NCBI RefSeq assembly: GCF_049898325.1
Contig: NZ_JAFCXL010000004.1
Coordinates: 1 to 64,000 of the forward strand
Direction of reading: 5' to 3'
DNA length: 64,000 bases
From: JAFCUW01 sp049898325
Lineage (GTDB): Bacteria; Pseudomonadota; Gammaproteobacteria; Burkholderiales; Burkholderiaceae_D
Shown here piece after piece: positions 1 to 8,192 of this stretch (position 1 is the stretch's first letter; each line of letters starts with the position of its first letter). A program made the position numbers and the translations under genes. The notes under the pieces are model-generated. The model saw only the letters and a list, made by a program, of their open reading frames with translations. It did not search any database and had not been told where the DNA came from.

Positions 1-1297
1 TCGCCCACGCCATCGCCGGCGCGCCGGCCGGGGCCGGGGTCGGGGCGGCGCGCCGGGCCGCCGCCGGCTGGCCGGGCCGGGCCGGTGCAGGGGCGACGGG
101 CAGGGCGGCGCGCACCGCTTGCCCGGCCGGCGGCCGGGCGGCGCGCTGATCGAGCGGGGTGCCGGTGCCGAACGCGTCGAGCAGGTGATCGAGGTCGGCC
201 GCCTCGCGGCCGAGGGCAGCGGCGGCGCTGGCGGCCTGCTCGACCAGCGCGGCGTTTTGCTGGGTGGCCTGGTCCATCGCGGCGATGGCCTGGTTGACCT
301 GTTCGATGCCGGTGGTCTGCTCGGCGCTGGCGGCGGCGATTTCGGCAATGATGCTCGTCACCCGCGCCACGCTGGCCACCACTTCTTCCATCGTGCAGCC
401 GGCCTTGTCTGCCAGTAGCGTGCCGGCGTCGACCTGGCTCACCGAGTCGTCGATGAGCACCTTGATCTCGCGGGCGGCGGCCGCCGAGCGCTGCGCCAGG
501 TTGCGCACCTCGGACGCCACCACGGCAAAGCCGCGCCCCTGTTCACCGGCGCGCGCCGCCTCCACCGCCGCGTTCAGGGCCAGGATATTGGTCTGGAAGG
601 CGATGCCGTCGATGACGCCGATGATTTCGGCGATGCGCTTGGACGAGGCATTGATCGAGGCCATGGTGCCCACCACCTCGGCCACCACGGCGCCGCCCTT
701 GACGGCCACTTCCGAGGCCGACACCGCCAGTTTGCTGGCCTGGTGGGCGTGATCGGCGTTCTGCTTGACGGTGGCGGTGATCTGTTCCATCGACGATGCC
801 GTTTTCTCGAGCGAGCTGGCCTGCTGCCCCGTGCGTTCGGACAGCGCGGTGCTGCCGGCGCCGATCCGCGCCGCGCCGCTGCCGATGGCGGCGCCGCTGG
901 CGCGGGCGCCGCCAACGAGTTGCGCCAGGGTCGCGCGCAGGGTCTCGAGCGCGCCGCCGAGCGGCGCGGCGCCATCGTCCGGCACGCGCAGGTCGCCCTG
1001 CTGCAGGCGGTGCGCGGCGCGCGCGGCCTGCTCGAGCGGGCGGGCGGCGGCAGCGGCCAGCGTGCGCACCAGCAGCACGGCCAGCAGCGATCCCATGACC
1101 AGTCCCAGCACGACGACCTCGCGCGCGCTGTCGGCGACGGCGAGGCGGGCGGCGGCCACCTTGACGCCCGGCGCCACCGGCACCAGGCTGTCGATCAGCT
1201 TGAGCAGCCAGAGCGCCATCGCCGCAGCCAGGCCCAGCATGGAGACGGCGGCGGCGGCGAGCCGGGCGGACTGCGAAAACGGGCGGCGTGCAGGCAT
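1..1297 (-). CDS. Methyl-accepting chemotaxis protein without a periplasmic sensor domain (3' end beyond window)
   Basis: Chemoreceptor that would signal through CheA/CheW at the inner membrane. The start is ATG at 1297 behind GAGGAAATCACC; the frame has no stop down to the left edge, so the C-terminus is missing. Residues about 12-35 and 57-77 are hydrophobic helices separated by only about 20 residues, so there is no room for a normal ligand-binding domain. A short HAMP-like linker follows, then the methylation helices and the diagnostic hairpin tip with core IDGIAFQTNILALNAAVEAA. After the signalling domain the frame runs into a long Pro/Ala/Arg-rich tail, which may be genuine or may end just outside the window. 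It is divergent from the DUF1631 gene. The MCP family is certain; the stimulus is unknown. Confidence 0.9.
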   Translation of the reverse strand, partial: MPARRPFSQSARLAAAAVSMLGLAAAMALWLLKLIDSLVPVAPGVKVAAARLAVADSAREVVVLGLVMGSLLAVLLVRTLAAAAARPLEQAARAAHRLQQGDLRVPDDGAAPLGGALETLRATLAQLVGGARASGAAIGSGAARIGAGSTALSERTGQQASSLEKTASSMEQITATVKQNADHAHQASKLAVSASEVAVKGGAVVAEVVGTMASINASSKRIAEIIGVIDGIAFQTNILALNAAVEAARAGEQGRGFAVVASEVRNLAQRSAAAAREIKVLIDDSVSQVDAGTLLADKAGCTMEEVVASVARVTSIIAEIAAASAEQTTGIEQVNQAIAAMDQATQQNAALVEQAASAAAALGREAADLDHLLDAFGTGTPLDQRAARPPAGQAVRAALPVAPAPARPGQPAAARRAAPTPAPAGAPAMAWA

Positions 1298-1465
1298 GGT
1301 GATTTCCTCGGGGGCAAAGTGCTCATGGTAAATAAATTCCCCAAAGCACCGTTGCGCCTCATCAAGCCCCGTCGTGCCCGCGCGCCGGCGCAAATAATCG
1401 GCAGGGCTACCGTGAAAATGATTGCCATGTGGAAATTTTGTGCCACAATAGAAGAAGCGCAGAAC

Positions 1466-4105
1466 ATGTCGCGGTCGAGGCTTTCAATCATGGCAATTCA
1501 TTCAATTATGCAAACTGTATCGAAAGCGTCCCCGCTTCCGGTGGTGCAGTCACAATTGAACAATCTGGTCGAGCTCGCCACCAAGCACCTGGGCGAGGAC
1601 TTGACGGCCTTGTGCACGCGCCTGTCGGCCGCCTTTCTCGCCATCGACGATCCCGCCATCGACGCCGCCACCGTGTACCACCGTGTGCGCGCGGGCAATT
1701 TGTTGAAATCTCAAAGTTACGCCTACATCCACCTGGCGGGGGCCGCCATCGACAGCCTCATGCGCAAGGAGGCGCTGGCGCTGCGCCCGCAACTGCCGGG
1801 CGCAGCGGCCAGCGCCGGTGCCCTCTCGCTGGTGCCGATGGAAGAGATGGACCTGAGCGTCACCTTCGCCACCCTCAGTCGGCCGTTCGAAGCGGCCTGC
1901 GCCGAATCGCTGGCGACCCTCAATGTACGGCTGGGATTTTTGCTCGAACGCGACACCTTGCGGGTCGGGCAGAACCCGTTCCGGCCCGACCTGGTGCTGC
2001 TGGCGCTGCACCAGGCCTGGTGCGAATTTTCCCCCGAGGCCGACACCCACGCGCTGTTCGCGCCCCTGTTGAAGCCGGGCGTGGCGCCCGATTTCGCGCC
2101 CCTGTACGAGGCCCTCAATGGCGTGCTGGAGGCGGGCAGCGGCCAGGCGCTGCGCATTCGCAAGACCGACAACGCCGCCCGCGCCAGGGCGGAACGGGCC
2201 GGCAGCAAGGCGGCGCTAGCCCGGCAATTGCGCCAGTTCCTTGCCGACGGCGGCGACTTCGACGACGACACGCCACTGGTCCCCGATCTGCCCTCCATGC
2301 CGCAGGGCAATGGCGGCTGGCGCCCCAGCGGCGCCGATGGCTTCGAGGCGGCGCCCACGCACGCCGCGCCGATGCACGCAGGATCGACGCATGCAGGATC
2401 GACGCATGCAGGATCGACGCATGCAGGATCAATACACGCCGGGTCGACCCACCCAGGGTCGATCCACGCCGGAGCGATGTCCACCGGTTCTCTCCAGGCC
2501 GGGCCCCTGCACGCCGGATCGGGCCACGCCGGCCCCGGGCATGCCGGCAGCATGCATGCCGGCCCCGTCCACGCCGGATCGACGCACCCCGGGCCGGCTG
2601 TCGCCGCCGCGTTCCACGCCGCCCCCTCCCTGGTCGCCAGCACCCACGACGCGCGGCACCATCCGGCAGCCCAGGGCGGCGCCGGCTTTGCCCCGCAGGC
2701 CGGGGGCATCGAGCATGCCGGCGCGCCGCTGGCGCCGGGCGCCGACCACCATGCCGCCTTTGCCGCCGCGCCGCAGGCGCCCCATGCCAGCCTGCTCGAG
2801 CTGCTGGCGCGCCTGCCCGGCCTGTCGCCGGTGGCGACGACGGCAACAGCACCGGTCGAGACCGGCGCCGGCGCCCAGCAAGTGTTTTATTTGCCGCGCC
2901 TGCGCCAGGCGATGCCGGCCGGCGCCCTCAACCGGGGTGACGCCACCACGCTCGACCTGCTCTCGCGCATTTTCGACACCGTCTATCTCGACGATGCCAT
3001 TCCCCAGCCCACGCGCGAACTGATCCAGTACCTGCAGGCGCCCGTGCTGAAGGCTGCCCTGCTGGACAAGGAGTTCTTTTACCAGGACAACCACCCCGCG
3101 CGCCGCATGATCGACCTGATGTCGCGCATGGGCTGGGAGCAGCGCTCGGCCGACGATCCCCTGTTCCAGGCGATGCAGCGGGGCGTCGAGCGGGTCGGTC
3201 GCGACAGCGACGCCACCGTCACCGTGTTTGCCGAAGCGGTGGCCGAGCTGGAAACCACGCTGGCGGCGCAGGAGCAGGCGGCTGCCGCCACCTTCGCCGC
3301 GCCCATCGCGGCCGCCCTGAAGCAGGAAAAAGTGAGTGCGGCGACCAAGTCGGCGCGCAATGCCATCGCCCTGCGGGTGGGCGGCGGCCAGCTGGCCACG
3401 GTGGTCGAAGCGTTCCTGCAGCGCAAATGGACCTCGGTGCTGACGATCGCCTATTCGGTCGAGACGGAAAAGCCGGGCGCGGTGGGCAGCGCCACCCGCA
3501 CCATGGATGACCTGATCTGGAGCGTCAAGCCAAAAATCACCGTCGAGCAGAGAAAGCAGCTGATCGCCCGCCTGCCGGGCCTGCTCACCACGCTCAATAA
3601 ATGGCTCGACATCATTAAATGGCAGGATGCCGAGCGCCTGCAGTTTTTTGCCGAACTGGCCGAATGCCACGCCTCGATCGTGCGCGCACCCATCGACCTG
3701 TCACCCGAGCGGCAGCTGGAAGTGGCGCTCGAGGCGGCCCAGCAGGACGCCTTGCGCCGTGTCGAAAAGGAGCAGGCGCAGGCGGCCGCCGAACTGGTCG
3801 AGGCGGCAGCTGCCGAACAGGACCCGGTGCAGGCCGATATCGACGGCCTCGAGCGGGGCATGTGGCTCGAATTTGCCGAGGCCGACAGCGCCGCCCGCAC
3901 CGTCAAGCTGGCCTGGATCAGCCCCCTGCGGACGCTGTTCATTTTTTCCACGGGCGAGCGCAAGGAAGCGTTTTCGCTGGGCATCGAGCCGCTGGCGGCG
4001 GCCTGGCGCGACGGCCGCGTGCGCATCGTGCGGCAGGACGGCATGGTGGCGCAGGCGCTGGCGGCGGCGCTGGCCGTCAATGATGCCGCCGCGGCCGCCG
4101 CCTAG
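1466..4105 (+). CDS. DUF1631 family protein with internal pentapeptide repeat
   Basis: About 879 residues from ATG 1466 (purine-rich GAAGAAG upstream); in-frame ATGs at 1490 and 1508 are alternatives. The N-terminal part (residues 15-300) is a helical region of the type seen in proteins labelled DUF1631, which databases sometimes misname thymidine phosphorylase. Residues about 304-378 are a low-complexity H-A-G-S-T repeat, followed by an Ala/His/Pro-rich linker. The helical part then resumes and the protein ends in a beta-rich segment (KLAWISPLRTLFIFSTG) resembling the small PilZ-like barrel reported for such proteins. There is no signal peptide or membrane segment, so it is probably cytoplasmic. 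An upstream in-frame extension back to 743 lies antisense to the chemoreceptor and was discarded. The biochemical role is unknown. Confidence 0.82.
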   Translation: MSRSRLSIMAIHSIMQTVSKASPLPVVQSQLNNLVELATKHLGEDLTALCTRLSAAFLAIDDPAIDAATVYHRVRAGNLLKSQSYAYIHLAGAAIDSLMRKEALALRPQLPGAAASAGALSLVPMEEMDLSVTFATLSRPFEAACAESLATLNVRLGFLLERDTLRVGQNPFRPDLVLLALHQAWCEFSPEADTHALFAPLLKPGVAPDFAPLYEALNGVLEAGSGQALRIRKTDNAARARAERAGSKAALARQLRQFLADGGDFDDDTPLVPDLPSMPQGNGGWRPSGADGFEAAPTHAAPMHAGSTHAGSTHAGSTHAGSIHAGSTHPGSIHAGAMSTGSLQAGPLHAGSGHAGPGHAGSMHAGPVHAGSTHPGPAVAAAFHAAPSLVASTHDARHHPAAQGGAGFAPQAGGIEHAGAPLAPGADHHAAFAAAPQAPHASLLELLARLPGLSPVATTATAPVETGAGAQQVFYLPRLRQAMPAGALNRGDATTLDLLSRIFDTVYLDDAIPQPTRELIQYLQAPVLKAALLDKEFFYQDNHPARRMIDLMSRMGWEQRSADDPLFQAMQRGVERVGRDSDATVTVFAEAVAELETTLAAQEQAAAATFAAPIAAALKQEKVSAATKSARNAIALRVGGGQLATVVEAFLQRKWTSVLTIAYSVETEKPGAVGSATRTMDDLIWSVKPKITVEQRKQLIARLPGLLTTLNKWLDIIKWQDAERLQFFAELAECHASIVRAPIDLSPERQLEVALEAAQQDALRRVEKEQAQAAAELVEAAAAEQDPVQADIDGLERGMWLEFAEADSAARTVKLAWISPLRTLFIFSTGERKEAFSLGIEPLAAAWRDGRVRIVRQDGMVAQALAAALAVNDAAAAAA
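2375..2599 (+). repeat. Fifteen tandem 15-bp units encoding an HAGST-like pentapeptide
   Basis: Inside the DUF1631 gene the sequence CAYGCAGGATCGACG is repeated head to tail. The first three units are nearly identical and later ones are degenerate, encoding HAGST, HAGSI, HPGSI, STGSL, QAGPL, HAGSG, HAGPG, HAGSM, HAGPV and similar. The frame is kept throughout because each unit is 15 bp. The result is a 75-residue His/Gly/Ser-rich linker, expected to be disordered and possibly able to bind metal through its regularly spaced histidines (inference). Confidence 0.93.
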
Positions 4106-4126
4106 CGCTGCGGCAGCGCCGTACCG

Positions 4127-4930
4127 TCACATCTGCCGGAACAGCTCCGCATAATTGCGGCTCACCACGAGCTGCTCGGCGCGGCCCTTCAGGCTCACCA
4201 TCAGGCGTCCCCGAAAATCCGTGTGCGTGCTCGCCACGCACCTGGCCGCCACGATGGTGCTGCGGTGAATTTGCCAGAAGCGCTGCTCGTCGACTTGCTC
4301 GCGTAACTGGCGCATGGGCGTGCGGATCAGGCTTTCGCCGTCGTCCGTGAAGACGCTGGTGTACTTGTCGTTGCTCTGAAAATAAATGACGTCGTCGATG
4401 GCGATCAGGCGGGTCTGCTCGCCGTGGGCGGCGCGGATCCATTGCAGGGGCGCCACCGGTGCCGGCGGCGCCAGCGCCACGCCCAGCGTGCCCAGCGTAC
4501 CGAGCAGCGCGCGCAGCGCCGCGGCCTGGTCATCGGGCCGCGCCGGCGCGCTGCGCTGCGCTTGCAGGCGCGCCACCGTGCGCGCCAGCCGCTCGGCGCT
4601 GGCCGGCTTGAGCAGGTAATCGCAGGCGGCATGCTCGAAGGCGGCCACGGCGTAATGGTCGTGGGCGGTGACGAACACGATCTGCGGCGCGTGCGCGGCG
4701 CCCGACAGGCGCCGCGCCACGTCCAGCCCCGTCAGGCCCGGCATCTGGATGTCGAGGAAGACGATATCGGGCGCCAGTTCGTCGATCAGGCGCAGCGCCT
4801 CGACGCCGTTGGCGGCCTGGCCGACGATGCGCAGCGCGGGCCAGGCGTGGGCCAGTTGCGCCGCCAGGTAGTGGCGCAGGTGCGCTTCGTCGTCGGCGAT
4901 CAGGGCGGTGGGGTGCGCGGCAGTGTCGAT
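4127..4930 (-). CDS. LytTR-family response regulator (start codon unresolved)
   Basis: Two-component response regulator. The receiver domain has the acidic pair in TALIADDE and the phospho-acceptor Asp in VFLDIQMPG (codon at 4753-4751). A C-terminal LytTR DNA-binding domain is recognisable from IYFQSNDKYTSVF and FWQIHRSTIV. Its frame overlaps the end of the kinase gene. No ATG, GTG or TTG exists in frame before the receiver domain; the first in-frame ATG (4744) lies after the phospho-acceptor and would delete it. The coordinate given uses a hypothetical ATC start. Alternatives are a CTG start, a translational frameshift from the kinase, or a one-base sequence error in the G run at 4910-4913. 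The function call is firm; the N-terminus is not. Confidence 0.8.
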   Translation of the reverse strand: MDTAAHPTALIADDEAHLRHYLAAQLAHAWPALRIVGQAANGVEALRLIDELAPDIVFLDIQMPGLTGLDVARRLSGAAHAPQIVFVTAHDHYAVAAFEHAACDYLLKPASAERLARTVARLQAQRSAPARPDDQAAALRALLGTLGTLGVALAPPAPVAPLQWIRAAHGEQTRLIAIDDVIYFQSNDKYTSVFTDDGESLIRTPMRQLREQVDEQRFWQIHRSTIVAARCVASTHTDFRGRLMVSLKGRAEQLVVSRNYAELFRQM

Positions 4931-6090
4931 GGCATGACCTCGGTGGTGGGCAGCAGCAGGCGCACCAGCGCGCCGCCATCTGGCTTGTCGAGCAATTGTA
5001 CTTGTGCGCCGGCGCCGTGCAAACTGCGCAAGCGCGCCTTCAGGTTGGCCAAGCCGACCCCGCCGCCGGCGCGCGGCGGCGCGTTGCCGATGCCGACGCC
5101 GTCGTCGCCCACCTCGAGCACCAGCAGATCTTGCGCAAGGCGCGCCTGCAGCACGATGGTGCCGCCCTCGATCTTCGGCTCGAGCCCGTGCATGACGGCG
5201 TTTTCCACCAGCGGCTGCAACAGCATGGGAGCGATGGCGCAGGAGCGCGCAGCGTCGTCGGCCTCGATGCGGTAGCGCAGGCGCGTGCCCATGCGCACCG
5301 TCAGCACGTCCAGGTAGGCGGCGGCCAGATCGAGCTCGGCGCCCACGGTGGCGTGCTCGGCCCGGCTGGCATGCAGGCTGGCGCGCAGGAAATCGATGAA
5401 GCGCTCGAGCATGTGGCGCGCCTGCGCCGGCTCGCGGTCGATCAGGCCCAGCACATTGGCCAGGGTGTTGTACAAAAAATGGGGCTCGATCTGCGCCTGC
5501 AGCGCACGCAGGCGCGTTTCGGCCAGCAGTTGCGCCGCTTCGGCCATGGCTTCGCGCTGGCGCATGGCCTCCAGTGCGGCGCGCGCGCGCCGCTCGCCGG
5601 CGTCGTTGATGACAAACATCAGCACGGCGGTGGCCAGGGCGAACGGCAGCAGGGCCGTCACGGTGCCGTAGCGCGTCAGCACGTGCAGGGGATTATTTCC
5701 TTGCAGCAGGGCGTTGCCGCTGGCGATGCCGGCCACCACCAGCAGCGACACGAGGGCCAGGTAGTAGACCAGGCGCACCGCGCCCGCCTGGCGCCGGGGC
5801 CAGCCGCGCAGCAGCACGTCCGCACCGACCAGGCCGCCGTGAACGAGGGCGCCGACCACGTTCGACACCACCACCATCGGCAGCAGGAAATCGACCATCG
5901 AGCCGCTGTTACGAAACACGGCCTGGATAACGGCCAGCACAACGCCGATCATTGAACTCCAGATCACCGTGTAGAGCGTATCGCGCCAGCGCGACTGGGG
6001 CCAGCGCCGAAACACGGCAATGAGCTCGAGCGGGTGGCTGGCGCGCGGCGGGACGGGAGAAGAAGCCATGGTGTTGTTCCGGAAGATCAT
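4900..6090 (-). CDS. LytS-like sensor histidine kinase
   Basis: Membrane histidine kinase of the His_kinase (PF06580) plus HATPase type. Four hydrophobic segments lie in the first 160 residues, followed by a short coiled coil. The phospho-acceptor motif is IEPHFLYNTLANVLGLID, the N box is LLQPLVENAVMHGLEP and the G1 box DDGVGIG. There is no periplasmic sensor domain, so the membrane segments may sense the signal. The ATG at 6090 overlaps the stop of the carotenoid oxygenase gene as ATGA, suggesting translational coupling; an internal ATG at 6069 has its own GGAA box. The last residues (MPSTLPRTPPP) overlap the response-regulator frame. Its partner is the LytTR regulator downstream. Confidence 0.9.
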   Translation of the reverse strand: MIFRNNTMASSPVPPRASHPLELIAVFRRWPQSRWRDTLYTVIWSSMIGVVLAVIQAVFRNSGSMVDFLLPMVVVSNVVGALVHGGLVGADVLLRGWPRRQAGAVRLVYYLALVSLLVVAGIASGNALLQGNNPLHVLTRYGTVTALLPFALATAVLMFVINDAGERRARAALEAMRQREAMAEAAQLLAETRLRALQAQIEPHFLYNTLANVLGLIDREPAQARHMLERFIDFLRASLHASRAEHATVGAELDLAAAYLDVLTVRMGTRLRYRIEADDAARSCAIAPMLLQPLVENAVMHGLEPKIEGGTIVLQARLAQDLLVLEVGDDGVGIGNAPPRAGGGVGLANLKARLRSLHGAGAQVQLLDKPDGGALVRLLLPTTEVMPSTLPRTPPP

Positions 6091-7541
6091 GTGGGCAGGA
6101 AATTACCATGGAAACAGTGCGGCGTGCGATAGGCCAGCCGGGCCATGGCGACGGGGCCGTCGGCGATGCGCGCGCAATCGAACACCGTCAGGGCGCTGAC
6201 GGCGCGAACGGTGTCCTGCACCACCCCGACCAGGTAGCCGTCGCGCTCGTGGCGGGCGTTGCGGCGCGGCAGCAGCAGGTGTTCTTCGGCCACCCAGCCG
6301 GCGTCGAAGGTGAAGCTGTCGGCGCGGCCCTGGTCCGTGTCGACGAGGTTGACGGTGTCGAGGACGGTCTGCCCGGGTGAACTCGACACCACCGCCAGGC
6401 GCCGGTGGCGCCGCCCCACCACCTGCGGCATCACGCGGGGAAATTCGCCCCCGGCCAGCAGCACCGCTTCGTGGACGGCGCCGCTGTCGAGGTCGAGGCT
6501 GATGGCGGTGGTGGCGGCACGCCCCGCCGCTGGCCGCTGCCCCGCCATTACCTGGCCGACGGCGGCGATGGCGTCGCCCTGGTGCAAAATTGCATCGAAG
6601 CGCAGTTGGCGGCCGTCGTCGTAGGCATTGCCGAAGTGAAATACGCTGCGAGGTGGCAACTCGAACGTCCTGACGACGGCCAGGCTGGACTTGGCGATGA
6701 CGATGGCGCGCAGGGGCCGCGCCGGGTTCCACTGGTGGCGCTCGGCAAAGCTGCGCGTGGGGTCGGACGAGAAGTCGTACGGCGCCACCAGGAATACCAG
6801 GTGGCGCTCGCTGATGGCGAAGTCGTGCACCATCGCCAGTTGGGGCACATCGACCGCGGCTGCGCGCCGCAGTGCGCCATCGGCGCCCACCTGGTACAGC
6901 GCCAGGCGGTCGGCGCCGGGCAGGGCGCCGAAATTCCACAGGCTGCCGTCCTGGTCGATTTTCGGGTGCGCCGAGAACGGCATCGCGCGCAGGTCCTCGC
7001 GCCAGGTCTTGAGGCCGACGGTGGCCAGGGTGGCCGGCGCCAGTTCGACCGCCGAGCCGCCTTCCCACAGCGCGTACAGTTTGCCGGCGAAGGGCAGCAG
7101 GTTGGTGTTGGCGGCGTTCATGGTGTCGTTGTTCTTGACGGCGCGCCGGTCGATGTGGGTGCCGAAGGCGGGATACAGGAACTGGCCGGCCGCACTTTCC
7201 TCGGTGAACTTCTGGGTGGCGACGAAGCAGCCCTGGTGGGCCACCTTGCCGTCGCCGATGCGCCAGCACTGGGCGAAGCCGTCGCCGTCGAACCAGTGGT
7301 GGTAGCGCTCGCCGCCCAGTTCCATGCGGCCGGGGCCGTTGCGATAGAACTGGCCGTGCAGGTCGGCCGGCAGGCGGCCCGACACCCGCGCGCTGCCGGC
7401 CTGGCTGGCGCGGGTGTCGGCGACCACCACCAGGCTGGGATCGCGCGCAAGGGCCGCGTGGAACAGGCGGGCGGTGTTGCTGTCGGCCAGGGCGGTGGCG
7501 GGCAGCAGGGCGAGAGTGCTGAGAAAATGGCGGCGTGACAT
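6087..7541 (-). CDS. Carotenoid oxygenase (RPE65/CCD family) with Tat-like signal
   Basis: 484-residue non-haem iron dioxygenase that would cleave a polyene double bond of a carotenoid or apocarotenoid. Family landmarks are GQFYRNGPGRME near the N-terminus, HHWFDGDGF, and the four expected iron-ligand histidines, here H192 (FSAHPKID), H239 (AMVHDFAIS), H302 (SVFHFGNAY) and H478 (CFHGNF at the C-terminus). The N-terminus MSRRHFLSTLALLPATALA fits a twin-arginine signal, so the enzyme may be folded with iron and exported; most family members are cytoplasmic. GGAG precedes the ATG. It lies 26 bp after the DUF2141 gene and overlaps the histidine kinase gene by ATGA. The substrate cannot be read from sequence. 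Confidence 0.87.
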   Translation of the reverse strand: MSRRHFLSTLALLPATALADSNTARLFHAALARDPSLVVVADTRASQAGSARVSGRLPADLHGQFYRNGPGRMELGGERYHHWFDGDGFAQCWRIGDGKVAHQGCFVATQKFTEESAAGQFLYPAFGTHIDRRAVKNNDTMNAANTNLLPFAGKLYALWEGGSAVELAPATLATVGLKTWREDLRAMPFSAHPKIDQDGSLWNFGALPGADRLALYQVGADGALRRAAAVDVPQLAMVHDFAISERHLVFLVAPYDFSSDPTRSFAERHQWNPARPLRAIVIAKSSLAVVRTFELPPRSVFHFGNAYDDGRQLRFDAILHQGDAIAAVGQVMAGQRPAAGRAATTAISLDLDSGAVHEAVLLAGGEFPRVMPQVVGRRHRRLAVVSSSPGQTVLDTVNLVDTDQGRADSFTFDAGWVAEEHLLLPRRNARHERDGYLVGVVQDTVRAVSALTVFDCARIADGPVAMARLAYRTPHCFHGNFLPT

Positions 7542-7567
7542 GGGGGCTCCTGGCAGTGATCGGGGAT

Positions 7568-7981
7568 TTAACGCAGGCTCACGCGCACGGCGGCGCCGCC
7601 GGCGGGCAGGGAGAAGCGGGCGTCGGCATAGGCGGCCGGTCCCATCTTGCCCAGCGCATTGTTGCTGAAGGCGTAGTCTTCGCTGGGCACGCCCATGAAG
7701 TTGCGGTCCATCTTGCCGTTGGCGTTGGCGTCGTGCACCACGGCGAACGCGTACTCGCCCGCTGGCAGGTCCTTGAAGTCGACGGTGGTGCTGCCTTGCA
7801 CGGCGGCCACGCTGGCGCTGTGCAGGGCCTGCTTCATGAAGCGGCCTTCGCTGTCGTACAGGGCAACCATGATCTGGCCGGCGCCGCTCCTGACGTCGTC
7901 GACGTGGATGCGCAGGTCGGCGGCGTGGGCGGGCAGGCCGAGCAGGCTGGCAAGGGTGAGCAGGAGGGCGGTCGCTTTCAT
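7568..7981 (-). CDS. DUF2141 secreted protein
   Basis: 137 residues starting at ATG 7981 behind CCGGAGCCACC; a longer open frame up to 8248 has no ribosome site and was not used. A clear signal peptide (MKATALLLTLASLLGLPAHA, cleavage after AHA) is followed by one DUF2141 domain, an all-beta fold recognised by GQIMVALYDSEGRF, AVVHDANANGKMDRN and GVPSEDYAFSNNA. These proteins are periplasmic or secreted and have no assigned activity. It is the first gene of a four-gene minus-strand operon with the carotenoid oxygenase and LytS/LytTR genes, and diverges from smc across about 210 bp. Confidence 0.85.
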   Translation of the reverse strand: MKATALLLTLASLLGLPAHAADLRIHVDDVRSGAGQIMVALYDSEGRFMKQALHSASVAAVQGSTTVDFKDLPAGEYAFAVVHDANANGKMDRNFMGVPSEDYAFSNNALGKMGPAAYADARFSLPAGGAAVRVSLR

Positions 7982-8192
7982 GGTGGCTCCGGGGAACGGT
8001 TGGGATGCCTCACTGTAGGCCGGCATCGCCAGCGCCGGCGGCCCGTGCGACGAAATGCCGCCGGGCGGCGCCAACGGCGCCAGGCGGGCGCGGGATGCAC
8101 GGGCTGACCCCCTGCTTTTTCGCTGCCGCAGATGGTATGATCGGCCGATGTTCGTCCCCCCGATATCAACCCGCCACTGGAGTTCCTGAGCG

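Noticed and set aside
743..1465. N-terminal extension of the DUF1631 reading frame by 241 codons
   Set aside because: It lies antisense to the chemoreceptor, is Arg/Gly/Ala-rich in the manner of GC shadows, and a better start with family-like N-terminus exists at 1466.
2375..2599. CRISPR-like array
   Set aside because: The 15-bp units have no spacers and stay in frame inside a gene; this is a coding repeat.
4105..4119. GCGCTG-CGG-CAGCGC hairpin between DUF1631 and the LytTR gene as a terminator
   Set aside because: Only 6 bp with no T run on either strand; support is too weak to list.
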